Origin: Eucalyptus grandis
Taxonomy: Eukaryota > Streptophyta > Magnoliopsida > Myrtales > Myrtaceae
Direction of reading: 5' to 3'
Assembly: GCF_016545825.1 (NCBI RefSeq)
Contig: NC_052619.1
Coordinates: 44,545,682 to 44,609,681 of the forward strand
Length of the DNA stretch: 64,000 nt
Shown piece by piece: positions 32,232 to 44,800 of this stretch. The translations under genes and the position numbers were made by a program. Below the pieces are notes generated by a model that was given only the letters and a program-made list of their open reading frames with translations, was not told the origin of the DNA and searched no databases. Within the stretch, counting starts at the first letter, position 1; the number at the start of each line of letters is the position of its first letter.

Positions 32232-35055
32232 TCATAGCTTGAAATGAGTGCAAATGTGCTATCGAGCCCTCTTGCATAATAATGGGTGACCAAGTCCTTC
32301 ATTGTGATTTCCCGATAAATGGGGGAATTTTCTTCTGATAGCAACTCCTTAATCAGGCCATACAACCTTGATATATTCTTTGGAGGGAGATGCTTGAGGA
32401 AACATGCCACTTAACTCTATGAATAATGCTTATGAACTTGTCTATCGTTTGAGATCAGCTGCAAGATGGAGAAGGAAATAGTGAAGTGATGATGAGAAGA
32501 TCAAAACCCAAACACGCTCTGAAACAACAATCTACTAATTGAGATTGGATCGCCAAAGCAAGCCCCTTTTCCGCCTCAGTGTCCATTAAAAGACTAAATT
32601 GTTAAATCAACCAAGACGGAGAAGTGCTGATGAGGCTAGAAATGCATCGGCTCATGCAAGAACATAGGAACAAGAAACTCACTGATAGAAAGCGAATCTC
32701 CTACCTACTGACCTGCATCATGTCTCCCAAGTTTATAACAAGGGCTCCAGGAATTGGGGTAACATTGACCCACCGGTTTTGGTGGCGGACCTGGAGGCTA
32801 TCAACATGGTCTTAAAGAAGAATGGTGATAAAGCTACTGTCAGTATGATCACTAGACCCAAGGGTTAACTCCAGTTCCGGACACCAGGATAGTAATGGCC
32901 GATGAAGTAGAGTCCCTTCCCACAGTGGATGTTTCTCAAATAGTTCGGATTGAGGCCAAGAGCTTCGGACAGCAATTTGGATACCGTATATGCCAAATCC
33001 AGGATTTTGCCCTCATACTCGATCATCATGTCTCCGCAAGTCGATTGAGAAACCAGTATGCAATGAACATCAGGCAAATCAATCTTCACCTCATTCTCTC
33101 AAGAAGGATCCTATCAATAATGCAATGAACATCAGGCAAATCAATCTTCACCTCATTCTCTCAAGAAGGATCCTATCAATAATGATGTACTTAGGAACTA
33201 ATGTTGGCAGTAGCATAAATTGGTTTCACATGTGGGGATATATATGAACTGGGTCGATATACTTTGCATAAAAACCCGGCTCAATTACTAAATTATCACA
33301 TCCTAAATCATCAAGTGGAACTATTTCAACCCATTTTACGTCTAAATCCAACCATATAGTAGAAAGAGACAAAATTGCCCTTAAACATCTAAGCAAAATT
33401 GAAAATAGTGAACTCTAAATTTATTTACTCTCTTTTTTTTTTTCTATATCTATGAAGATCTAAATGTCATAATTAGAAATGTCACGTGTTTTTTGTTATT
33501 ACCTTGCTTGTTTAAAGAACTTTTTTCTTTTTAATTCAACACTATACATATTACCTTTCTTGAAACAAGAAATTTCGAGAAAACCTTATTCTTTTTCAAG
33601 TTGTCAAGCGAATTTATGGATTAATTATAAGAGATCAAAACAAATTTGAACATCAACAGCTTTTTAACATTACAAAATTATATTTGTATTGTGCATATTG
33701 CCACCGAGCTATCTGACTTTTTATATCCACATAATGAGATGTTCGGATGAAATAAAGAAAACACTCTTACAAAGATTTGTCGGAATAAAATTGCTACTAC
33801 ACTCCCTATTGCAGAATTTAATAGATGAAAAATAATTAAAAAAAAATTTGCATGAAATAAAAGGTCAAAATGACTTTTACATGTAATTCGTTTTGGAAGA
33901 GGAGTTTACGAGAAAAATATCAAGGTGTCTACAAAAGCTTTTTACATCGTTGTTTTTACTTTAGATACTTTTTAGATACTCTTTTCACACTCCGATGGTC
34001 TATACAAAAGTATGTAAGTAAATAATATAAAAAATTATACAACATATAAAAGGCTTGATTATGTTTTTAAACTAATCGAAAAACAAATTCACCATGGAAC
34101 TTACCATTTGAGGTAGAAATGATGAAAAATGGATAAGTTGCGATAAGATTAATGATGATGAGTGAGAAGCTAATCTTCATTCTCTAAGCAACAATAATTT
34201 TTTTTTAGTGGTCGAAAGCAACTATAAACTTTCTAAGCTAAAGGAAACTGTACAAATATAGATATTGTCAAGAACGATTTTGTCTGTCTAATGAAAATAA
34301 AAATGGATTTAATCATCTAAGGATGGAAATTAGCCCTCTCTAAATCCTATTGTCAAGGTAGGGGTTATTTAGGCTTCAGCTTGTTCGCATTCTTTCTTTT
34401 CTTCTGCTGACTGGCTATTATTCCAGAAAAAATAAAATAAAATAAAAACCGTTTTGGAACCTTCGCAAGCGGTCAGACAGACACGTGCACGCAAAAACAC
34501 GTACACAGCGATCCCGGACAGAGACACGCACAGACCTTACCGACAGACGGCAGCAAACTCCTTAGGATCCGGATCCGGACCACGAGGAGCCAAGGCGCAG
34601 GTCGAGGTGTCCCCCTGCCTCCAGTTCGCCGCCGGAGCTCGATCCAGGTCGAAGTTGCCGTTGTACACTACCTTCCTCGACCCGTAGTCTCGCGAGTACC
34701 ACTCGCGCTTCGCCTCGAGGTCCTGCTCGTGGAACCTCCTCACCCCCTCGACCATCTCCTCCATGAGGGCCGCCGGCTTGCCGTGGTTCACCGCCTGGAA
34801 TCTCCCCCACCTCTGGCACGCCTCCCGGACCCGGCTGACCGTCTTCTTTCGCTCACTAGGGCTTCGAATTCGGCCGAGGCCTCGGAAGTCTATGACAGGA
34901 ACGCTCAGGCTCGATTCTCGTGATTCTGAGGCACGATATAGCTCGAGCTTCAGGTAGCAAACAACGAAGATTCTGGGTACTTTGGTCAATTTGGCATCGG
35001 CGAGTCCTTCACGCTAGCCTTCGAGTCGTCGAAGGACTTCAGCTCGGCTTTCCGA
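32232..35055 (-). pseudogene. dioxygenase (ACC-oxidase homolog) pseudogene, three exons spread over 2.8 kb
   Basis: Exon 1 (~35055-34541): YDRKAELKSFDDSKASVK, one-base shift, then LADAKLTKVPRIFV, SLSVPVIDFRGL, WGRFQAVNHGKPAAL, FHEQDLEAKREWYSRDYG..VVYNGNFDL, AAVCR and an intact donor CG|GTAAGG. There is no in-frame ATG: a TAA lies just upstream. Exon 2 (~33036-32713): [27 protein letters not shown], frameshift, LGSSDHTDSSFITILL (HxD kept), TAA for Gln, DHVDSLQV..WVNVTPIPGAL, donor CAG|GTCAGT. Exon 3 (32458-32232): LISND, indels that remove the distal His and RxS, then [42 protein letters not shown]. Intron 1 is about 1.5 kb, A+T-rich, and begins (minus strand) with GC-rich exon 1 next to an A+T-rich interior. 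Treating exon 1 and exons 2-3 as one gene is an inference from order and strand. Confidence 0.78.
33061..33184. repeat. perfect 62-bp tandem duplication
   Basis: 'caatgaacatcaggcaaatc...ctatcaataatg' at 33061-33122 is repeated exactly at 33123-33184, just upstream (minus sense) of pseudogene exon 2. Exact identity in an otherwise decayed locus means the duplication is recent. Confidence 0.9.
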
Positions 35056-35160
35056 TCGTAACCACCATCGCAGGTGGACTCTAAAAATTATATGCATGTG
35101 GGATATATACAACAATTGCTAAAGGGAAAATTGCAATTTTTTTCCCTAACACTTGTTCTA

Positions 35161-35220
35161 CCAAAAAAAAAAAAATAAAATAAAAATAAAATAAAAATAA
35201 AATAAAAATAAAATAAATTA
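35161..35220. repeat. (AAAAT)n-type simple repeat
   Basis: Runs of 'aaaataaaat' over about 55 bp preceding the A+T-rich duplication. Confidence 0.85.
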
Positions 35221-35264
35221 AGGGCGCTTTCAAAATGATTTACTTAGCGAGAGCACTTCGTGGT

Positions 35265-35975
35265 GTGTAAGCATTTTTTTTCTCTTTTCAAAATTTTAAT
35301 ATTTTAAACAAATAACCGGGAATTTGGAAATTAGCCTTTTTCATGGTAATTTTTTTTAGCAGACATTAAATGTTATTCCTAATTAACATAATAACTTTTA
35401 CTTATTTAAATTTAAAGTATATTATAATATCGAATACCAGTAAATTTATGTTATAATAACATATTAAGTAAAATTGCTACTGATTCTTTAATATCATATT
35501 ATATAAAGAATATGTAAAATTCTCAAAAACTCTATTTAGAAAGAGGCAACTAGTTTCACATGGAAAAAGTAATGTTAATTATTAGTAGATATATAATTCT
35601 TTATGAATCCTGATTTGTGGCATGTATGCATTTTTTTTTTTTTTCAAAATTAATATTTTAAACAAATAACAGAGAATTCAAAAATTCTCCCTTTTCACGG
35701 TAATTTTTTTTTTCAGCAGACATTAAATGTTATGTATGATAAGAAATGTTCCTAATTAACATAATACTTTTTAATTATTTAAATTTAAAGTATATTATAA
35801 TATCGAATACAAATAAATCAATGTAATAATGACATAACAAGTAAAATTGATTCTAATTATTTAATATCATACTATATAAAGAATCTGTAAAATTCTCAAA
35901 AAGTCTCATTAGAAATAGGCAATTTAGTTTCACATGGAAAAGCAACGTTAATATTAGTAGACGTATAATTCCTTA
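35265..35975. repeat. A+T-rich ~354-bp unit, two tandem copies
   Basis: 'attttaaacaaataac' at 35301 recurs at 35655 (offset 354), as do 'cagacattaaatgttat', 'aatttaaagtatattataatatcgaata', 'tatataaagaat.tgtaaaattctcaaaaa' and 'gtttcacatggaaaa'. A third copy is at about 47639-47945, closer to the second unit (both have 'tatgtatgataagaaa'). Together with the following 5'UTR-like segment this marks a segmental duplication. Confidence 0.85.
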
Positions 35976-36785
35976 TGAACTTTCCTAATATAATCTTCTG
36001 GAGGCATGACTCTATTTCGAACTCAAAATAGTCTTCTTTAAAAAAAGACGACCGTTGCGAGCGCCTCCTTCCCTGACCCGATCGTCCTTACTCTGCTCCT
36101 CATAATCTTCCAGTCTCGTCCGGCGTTCTTGGCTATGCTCGCGTTCCTCTCTCTCTCTCTCGCGTGACGGGCCTCTGCGAAATCCTCTTCGGAGAAGGTC
36201 AGTCTCTTCTTTCTCGCTCTGGTTTGTTACGCATCTGGTTGCAGAAACTTGTTTTCTCGTGTTGCGGAGATTCACGAGGTTTCGCTTGGTCTCTCTCCGG
36301 GACGATGCCAACGGTTAATCGGGATTATTTGGTTTGAGCGCGTCCTTTTATCATCTATCGATTCCTCGACAGGTCGATCTTTGCATCATGGAAGTGTTTA
36401 GTTTTAGCTCCTCTGATTTTTTTTATGGGTTATCAAACGATTGATTTTTTTTTTCTGTTTAATTGTTTTATGACCTGCTTCTGGATTCGCAGTGGATTCT
36501 TTTCCCTTGGAGCGAACTGCTTGTCATGTTGTCTAAGGACGATGAATGAAGACTCTGGTCGGTTTATTTCATTGAACAAAGCGTTTGGGCTTTTCGGAGG
36601 ACTGAGGATCTGTCTTCCTGTCTTTTGTTGAGAATTGCTTGGTTTAGTTCCTCCTTTGATTGTGTATGGATTTATCAAACGATTGATTGTCGTCTGGTGA
36701 ATTCGCAGTGGATTCTTTTTCCATTGAGCGAACTGGTCAGTTTGTTTCACAAAACAAAACGTTTTTGCTTTTTGGAGGACTGAGG
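35976..36785 (+). promoter_or_regulatory. 5'UTR/promoter-like segment, copy 1 (interrupted)
   Basis: Collinear with 47925-48430: 'gacgggcc', 'aaatcctcttc.gagaag.tc', 'gcatctggttgcagaaacttgttttctc', 'gttgcggaga', 'gggacgatgcc', 'catc.atcgattcctcg'. The C/T-rich start and intron-like follow-up suggest a transcribed 5' leader of an unidentified gene. A ~243-bp direct repeat lies inside (36425-36605 and 36665-36785; both contain 'tatcaaacgattgatt', 'attcgcagtggattcttt', 'ggaggactgagg'). The second repeat is cut at 'actgagg' by the LTR insertion and resumes at 41846 as 'tgaggatctgctt'. Confidence 0.65.
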
Positions 36786-37134
36786 TGTTGGATATATGCT
36801 CTAAAGCTACTATGTAATAGTTACATATTAGAGATTTCAGTTGTACTTTCATTATTATTATTTAATTAATGGCAATGACGTATTCATTCATTTGTCCAAT
36901 TATTTTATATTTATGAATGATTCCATAAGATCAGTTGCAACTAGACCTATTTTTAAGACGTCAAGAATATATGTGACGGGTTCATAGTTAGACTAAATCT
37001 TTAAATCGTTCCTGATCGATGGATTATTGAATGGATATTAATAATCCTGTTGAGACCGTGTGTTCTTAATTTCGCCATTAAGTATGGATACTTAAGGGAA
37101 TGATGAGTCACATGTCATTGGGAGACATGATGAT

Positions 37135-40096
37135 TGTGACATCCGAAATTCGACCGTTTGACAAAGCCGAAACGCATTTCGTCGACGCCTATGGCCCTTT
37201 TTCTCTCGAGCCGATCATTCACGAGTTAACTAACCTATGGGTAAAGCCGTTAAGGGATGTATCAGCTGTAAAATCCCTAAAAGCTACCTAATTAGTTGGA
37301 TTTGGCTAAAATCACGTCGATCGATTTTTAACCAAATCAACTCGATTTTGGGAATCGAATTTTAAGCGCGTCATAATTCTTATTCTTAGGATCCTGTCTC
37401 ATTGGCCGTCAATTTATTGACAAATCCGAAATTTCAAGAAAGAAATTATCGGAAGAAAAATTGAAGATATGAAAGGAATTAAAAGGAAGAGAAAAGAAAA
37501 GAAAATAAGAATAAGTGTTATTTTTATTTTATTTTCTCTCTCTCCCTCCCTCTTCTTTCCTCTCTTTTTCTCTCTTTTCTTTCTCTCTCCTCTCTCCTCC
37601 CCTCCCCCTCGTGCGAATTCCCCACCGCCCACCTTCTCTCTCTCCTTTTTTTCTTTTGACTAGTCAATGTCTATCCTCTCTCTCTCTCTCTCTCATTCAT
37701 TCTTCTTCTTCTTCCTTCTTCCGCACGCTCGAGCAAGCAAAACCAGAAAGCAAAAGCTCGAGCGGAAGCCGCGAGCGCACGAAGTCAGCAGCTCGCCGAA
37801 GCCATCGCCGCCCGCACCGCACGCCCGCGCACCCCCATGCGCCCGCAGCTCACCCCGTGCGCCGCCTACCTTCTCCTCCTTCCAGACGCCCCTTCTCCCG
37901 AGCGAAATCGCCTCTGCCAGCCCCGTTCCGCCCCTGTCCGGCCGCCGATTGAAGCCGCCGGACCTCCACCGGTCCTCCCCGGAGCACCACCCGCTCTCCC
38001 GAAGCCTTCTCCGCCCCTAACCATCTCTGTTTTCCCCTGTTTCGCAGCCAACCAGCAACCCACGAAATGGGTTTCCAGCTGGTTCGGGCCCGCTTTTTGG
38101 GCCGTTTCCGGGCCCCGGATCCGCGAGTCGCTTTGGGAAGTTTCGTTCCTCACGACGCTGTCGTCGGATTGATCCGATTTGTGCGATTTGGTGAGTAATC
38201 TCACTAATCCAGGATTAATTGGCTAATTATGCTTAAGGTTGGTTTAGTTTTAATTAATTATGTTTAGGTTGTTAGATTAGAATAAATTAGCAATTATTAG
38301 TCAATTGTGATGTGATTTAGATAAATTGATTGCGCAATTAACAAGTAGGCGTGGTCTACTATTTATTGGAAGTATCTCGGAAATTTTCCGACCCCTAATT
38401 GGGCTTCAATTTGGCGATTCGGGCCTAAGTGTGATTTTTGGCATTTAAATATTATTTTTCGGAATTAAATTAATTAATTATTTATTTTCCGAAAATTCAA
38501 TGAATGGTCCTGAACCGGAATTTTATGCTGATGACTGTGGTGAAGTCCGTTTATTTAATTGGGTTTATTTTGTGCTAAATTGAATTTTTAATATTAATTA
38601 TTTAATTTTCAAAATTAATAAATTAAATAATTATTTTTCGGAAATTAAGATTTTGATAGCCGACGACCGAAATCTCGTGCTGATCGTCATGGCGCAGTCC
38701 GTTTATTTATTTGAGCTCCACGTTGTATGGAATTAAATAAATTGTGATATTTTAGAGATTTACTCTAAATTGATTGGAATTGATTGAGACTGAATTATGG
38801 ATTGGTAAATGGCGTGGTTAAATTCTGCAATTGAGTGTTAAATTATGCAAATTAAGTGCTGATTGGATTCTTGGTATTTAATTCCAAAATTTGTGGATTT
38901 TGATATTTATTCGAAAATCCTAGGTGTCGGGTTTTAACAGAAAATGGATTTTAAGTACTATATCAAATAGTGGGGTTTGAAAAAGACAGGTATCAGTCTT
39001 CTGGTTCGAATTGACCGTGTACCCACACACGACTATTTTCAGGATAGTTTTAATACGAAGGAAATAGGCCAGGATCACTATTTTAATGGAGGCATTTGAG
39101 TGCAATGCACGGGGTCGGGCCGAGATTGAGTGGTCGTGTGTTGGTTAAGAGAACCAGTCTCGAGCAATTATGCCGGACGTTACTAAATCCCACCGGGTTA
39201 CCCATGCATTAGGGTAGCGGGTCGCAGTAGATTTCGGGACCTCGCCCCTTCGGGAAGCCGTCTAATTGAGAGACGTTGCCGTGCTTACGGGAGACGACGC
39301 CCGGCAGCTGCGTAAGACCGCCAATAGAGTTGGCCGTACCCTTTGAGGGGGGTGTAATTAACAATTGGAACGCATGATGGTTGAGTTTGATGCACCGGAT
39401 TATGAGACAAAATTGTGTGACATGGTATGTGATGTCATAACGATTTGGCCTTATAACTGACCCTTGTGATTTATTGAGTTGAGTGATGCGTTTCAATTGC
39501 TGGATGTATCGATTCTATACATAAGGTATGCGAATTGTACCGACTTGCAGTGGAATGCGAGGCCAAGGTGCAAGTCATCTGCCTCTATGCGTGTTTAGGC
39601 AGCCTATAATATAATGGTTTACTAATCGGGCTTAGTGGGGTAGAACTCGGCGAGACGTAGTCTCATCCCGGTTTGGGAAAACATTTCAGGACTCCGTTGA
39701 GGAGCTGAGGAGGAGGAGTTTGAGAAGGAGAACTCGAAGGCGAACTTGAGGAAAATGATTTTTGGAAGAAGAAGATAATTCGAAGGGGGTTTTGAGTACG
39801 ACCTGGATGGATTGAGATCCCATCTTCTTTTGTGAACTTCAATTGATGTGAATAGAGTTTAGAGTAAAAGTTGTGAAGTGCTTTGATTTGTGTTTTGTAT
39901 AAAAGTTTGGTTATAAGTTTCAATATGAGAAATATGGCTTTTTTCTATCCCATTGTTTTATTGTCGGGGGATTTTAATTGCTTCCGCATGTGCTTAAATA
40001 ATGAAAGGGTCGGCGATACATAGTCCTGGGATATTGCATTATAAAATCGACCAAGAGTAGAAGGATGTGTGCGTGCCCGAGGATCGGGGCGTGACA
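37135..40096 (+). mobile_element. nested solo LTR, Gypsy-like, with ATGAT target duplication
   Basis: Begins TGTGACATCCGAAATTCG and ends GAGGATCGGGGCGTGACA, ends typical of plant chromovirus-type Gypsy LTRs, flanked by ATGAT at 37130-37134 and 40097-40101. Length 2962 bp; no coding for gag, protease, RT or integrase seen. A C/T-rich tract (37530-37700) followed by GC-rich sequence and a GTGAGTAAT donor-like site near 38190 resembles a transcribed leader in plus sense. Solo LTRs arise by recombination between the two LTRs of a full element. Confidence 0.85.
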
Positions 40097-41099
40097 ATGA
40101 TACCTGAGTTAGAACACAGGTGTTTGTATTAGACAAGTTCACTGAACGTGACGCATATGGAACAATTAGCGACATGGAAGCTTTTAGCGTGGTCAATGTC
40201 TAATTGTTCATGCTTTGGTCTTGTGTAAATAATCCTTAGACCTGAGGCATAGTGTTAACTTGTGTATTGAACAACTATGGTTCACGGGGTTTTTATAATG
40301 CCGGGTCGTTAACTGTCTTTATACCACGATAGTCATAGTTTGTTCATATACGAAGTTACACATGTGCACAATATGGAATCTGTCTCCTTGTTATATGCAA
40401 GGTATGATAATGATGTCCTATGCGATTTAATTGTGACACTGCATTGAAATCTTCGGCCGGGGTTGTAATTGAGAATAAATTGTTTATGTCTCAAATAAAA
40501 TGCATGTCAATTAGATTTGTGCATATGATCGAATTAATGACTTGACAAATATTCCATGGTCTTTGTTTGATCGGGACATAATAAGACAGAGGGATTGAAT
40601 TACACTATAACCAAAGCTGACAGGTTCATTATGTTCTTAAAGTATTCACACTATCTGGGTAGTCATGACATATTGCTAGATGTCAATCATGGCTTGTAAG
40701 ACCCAAAGATTAATCGGGACAATTAATTCTTTTGAGAGTACTAATATGTTAGTATAAGTCTTACTACCAGCTTAGTGATGAACCTAGGGATGTCACACAC
40801 CATAAACAATTAGGATGACGTGGAACAATAGAGAAATAATGTTGCAAATGTGTTTGCAATTACTGCAATCAATTGTCGATTTGAAATTAAATTAAATGAG
40901 ATTTAATTTAATTTGTATTATAGTCACGAGCCTACTTGCATATGATACACATACATGCCCAATGTAAATATATGTTAATGCATTCTCAAATGTACATATA
41001 AAGAATATGTTCTTTTATTTTAAAAGGGATTGATTAATTATTTATTTATTAGTTTAATTAATTAATTAATTAATGCCTTTTAATAACTAATAAAATTAA

Positions 41100-41290
41100 T
41101 AATAAAATTGAGCTTCATGCATGTGCAATTCGTGCACATGCACGAAGCAATGATTGCTGACCATCATGCACGAAGCATGGAAGGTCAGCAACCGCCGTGA
41201 CCATCATGCCAATTGCTCATGCACGATGGTCGTGCATGAGCAACCGCTCATGCACGATCGTCTGCTACGGACGATCAGCAACCGTTGCTG
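41100..41290 (+). repeat. cluster of hairpins at the end of the outer LTR
   Basis: GCTCATGCACGA (41216-41227) and its exact reverse complement TCGTGCATGAGC (41231-41242) are separated by 3 nt; 'catgcatgtgcaattcgtgcacatgcacga' and several further 'catgcacgaNc/gNtcgtgcatg' copies adjoin. Placed shortly before the LTR end, these could form structured RNA in an LTR transcript. Confidence 0.75.
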
Positions 41291-41850
41291 GTCAGTTTTA
41301 TTTTTAAAACAATTGAGGGACGAGAGTTAAAGTGCTGCTGAAAAACAAAAAGATTTCGTGTGTTTTTGTCTTCTTGTTCTGGATCGGTTCTTCACCATGA
41401 ACAAAACCATGAAGTTCTGCTAGTTGCTGAAAATTAAGTTAAAGTATGCGTGTGTTCTTGTGTCTTCGAGACACGAGGAAGAAAAACAATTCTCTCGTTC
41501 AGGCCGTGACTATTATACATCAAAAATCCAACGGATTGTTTCCACGTGATTGCTAGCACGATCGAAGTGGTGAATATCCAAAAGTTCTCTTTTCGTTCGA
41601 CGTCCATTGATAATGTGTCTGAATTAGAGGTCCGACGCTTGTGGGACTTGAACTAAAGAACATCCAAACCGATTCGTTTTAAAGCACGCTTCGAGAGGTA
41701 ATTCGTTTAGCTCCCTTTTTATATCCAGATTTTTGATTAAAACGCACGAACAACGCCTTATGAGAATCATGTATAAAATATATCTTTGTTTCCACTGCAT
41801 TCTTTTTATTAATTTTTCTTATACATGATTCATGAAACCCCAACATGAGG

Positions 41851-44800
41851 ATCTGCTTCCATTTTTCTTTGGTTGAGATGATGAACTATTAGTGGTCTCT
41901 GATCACCTCTCTCCCTCTCTCTCTTCTGGGCAATTAACTTTGGGAGATGATCATGGGCTAGTTCCAATTATCGGTTTTTGCTTTTCGGAGGACTGAAGAT
42001 TTTATGGATGCTCACTCATTCTTTTACTGAGAAAAGGAATCAAATCACTAGTCGTGTACTTAAGTTTATAGATTAGAAATTAGGTATAATTGCGAGTCTC
42101 CAATTGGCAGTTTCACTATGCTAAAAACAATGGAGAATGTGCCTTCTCTTCCAAAAAATCTTACCCGGAAACCTCGAAAACAACTTAATGAAATTTTGTA
42201 CATTTTTTGTATGCAAGTACTATATCCATTCTTGCTTTTATTCTCTGTTTTAAACAGTGTCTATCAACTTCCACTAGCGTACAAATCTAGTTGTTTGTTA
42301 TGTCTCTCTAACTTCGTGTTTCACTTTCTTTCTTAGAGGTCTGGAAAGAGGATCTTTGTGCTCCAACTATGGAGTGGGAAGGATCTCTTGATTTTGTTTA
42401 ACTTTATGGAGATTGGATATTTTAAAAATAAATGAGGAGGAAGCGTTTTTTGTATATAGATCTATTTGCTTTTCACCTTTTCTATATAAGAGTGTTGTCT
42501 GATTCTACATTTGTTAGGTGTTGGCTGGATGATGTTATAAGCATCCGCTCCTCAACACTTTGGTCACATATTTCTTTTCACATCTCTTTTTATCCAATTT
42601 CTTTATTTCATTTGTTTTGCAAGTTAAATCTTTTGCGATAGTGTGATAGACCATCATATTAATATCATTACGATCCTTTTTTTTCCGACAACTTCACTTT
42701 CATGGCTTACGTCCTAATCCTCTGTACTGCTTTTGTTGTTAATATTGCTTTCTTCATACATTTTCATTATCAAGCAGTCATTATTCCTTGCTCCTTAAGG
42801 TTCTTGTCGATATGGATTTCCTTGAAGAGCATGCGTTTCAGCTAGGAAAATAGCATGCCTTTTACCATTTCTCAGGACTGCTGAATACGGATATCAACTG
42901 CCTAATCTTTTCCCAGAATAGGATGCTAGTGTCTATAAGAAATGTTTTTAATCAGAATATATGTCTCTTGGTGGGTGCCTGCTGTCCAGACGATGGCAAT
43001 AACTGTGATATGGTGGGCATTACTTGATCAAACCAAATGCTGCCTACACTTGCTTCATCTTGGCTTAGTAAATATTTTTCACCACATCGTCTAGTTTTTC
43101 CTTTCTAGTAATTATTGCTGCCTCAATGGTGTGATCTCAATGGTGTAATCAGTACATGCGCTACATCAGTAGCATACATGAATCAATAGTCAGGTCTTAT
43201 CTGGATGGCCTTTTCCTTCGGAAGTCAATGTGGGTCTCTAATGGATGATTACTTTATTGAATGAATATAGAGAAGTGAACTGTGTCTTTTTTGTCCAGTA
43301 TACTTTTGGTATCTGTTTGTTTTCAATTTTGGATAGCACTGTGATTCTTTGCTAGGAACATTAATCTGGCGATTGGACATATTACGCTTCTCCTTGCTTC
43401 AGTGTTTTGTCTTTGTGTTTTTTCTTTACCAATTTCTAATAGGGAAATTTGTCTCACCTATACTGAACATTTCAGGGTGACATCCTACTTTAGGATCCTG
43501 CTCAGATTGGATGGACTTGGTAGTGTATTTTGACATTTTGCTTCTCGTTGAATTAGAGGTTGAGCCTCATCTCATTGGGTTCTCAGCTATTTGGCAAAGT
43601 CCCTTTGTCACCCTGATCATCTACAAGGTGAAGATAGTTTGCAGCCATCAAAGGCTGGGATTGCACTTGCTTTAAACACGCATGGATTGTACACTTTGCA
43701 GAAGCAGTTGGATGATGCCCGAATATCATTCAAAAAGAATTTTATGATGGCTTGTTTCTTCCCTGTTTTTTTACCATTTTGTGGAACAAATACTTTGCGT
43801 GAGATGTGCACATGACGTGTAATTGTCAGTTTGCAGGGTGGGATATTGTTGCTGGATGACTTATATTGGTGGTTTTCAGCATGAAATTGGAATACGGCAA
43901 CAAATATAGCAATTGAAGCCTTATTCAGAGCTTCAAATGAGTAGTGAACACTATGAATCCATCTATAACATGATTATCATTCTGTATTAAGCTCTCTAGG
44001 ATCAAATTCTTAAAATATTTTCTCATTGTCTCTTTCCTCATCTTTTTGGGTCTTCCTTGAACACACACTTCATAAAAAGTTTGTGCTCCAATGGAATTGG
44101 TTCAAATCAACATCTTTGATCTTTTTCGCTAGATACTTGTAATGCAATAGTTGTATTGTCCTGACATCAGTAAAACTGATGCTAATCTGAAGTAGTAGCC
44201 AAATTTGTGATTGTGATATATGGTGAACTTTACTTGATCAAATGTTGTCTATGCTTGCTCTATCCGTGTTTAAATCAAGAATTTTAATTTTTACCATACC
44301 TGATAGTTGTCCTATATTTATATATTATTCATTGGTGCAATCTTGTTTCCCAGAATGTGCCGGACAATAAATGTATTCCACTGGTGGCACATACTTGAAG
44401 CAATTGTCCTGGTCTTATCAGAACTGCTGTCTTACTTTGAAAGTCAATGTGGATCTACGTTGTCGATGGATGGCTACCTTGTTGGATAAATTTGCAGAAA
44501 CATGAAGGAACTTTTTGTCATGTTTATTGTTTAATACTCTCTTCTTATAAAATCCAATTTGCACTTTTTTTTATCTTTTCTATTGTTAGAGATTCTTCAC
44601 CAAGACTATTGAACTGGCGGCTGGACATATTACACTCCTACTAGAAGGATTCCCGGAGATGTTCAGGTCTTAAGCACCCACAATGGTCACCCCACTCTCC
44701 GTGCTTCAAGTTTTGGGTTTTTTTTTTTTCTTTTTATTAACCATTTTTTTTTTTTTTTTTTTTTGCGATTTCTACCCCAGGAGTTGGTGTCACTTATGCA

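Larger units (their letters stand above)
36786..41845 (+). mobile_element. outer LTR element (probably a Copia solo LTR) with TGAGG target duplication
   Basis: Starts TGTTGGATATATGC and ends CATGAAACCCCAACA, so has the 5'-TGTTG...CAACA-3' ends of plant LTRs, and is flanked by TGAGG at 36781-36785 and 41846-41850. The paralogous segment reads straight through at the same place ('aggactgaggatctgcttc' at about 48418), confirming the insertion site. Without the nested element it is 2.09 kb. No gag-pol and no second LTR were seen, so a solo LTR is the simplest reading. The superfamily is an inference from the end sequence. Confidence 0.8.

Noticed and set aside
37515..38172. Ser/Pro-rich frames of 111-145 codons
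   Set aside because: Inside the nested solo LTR, with C/T- and GC-rich composition; no gag or pol similarity.
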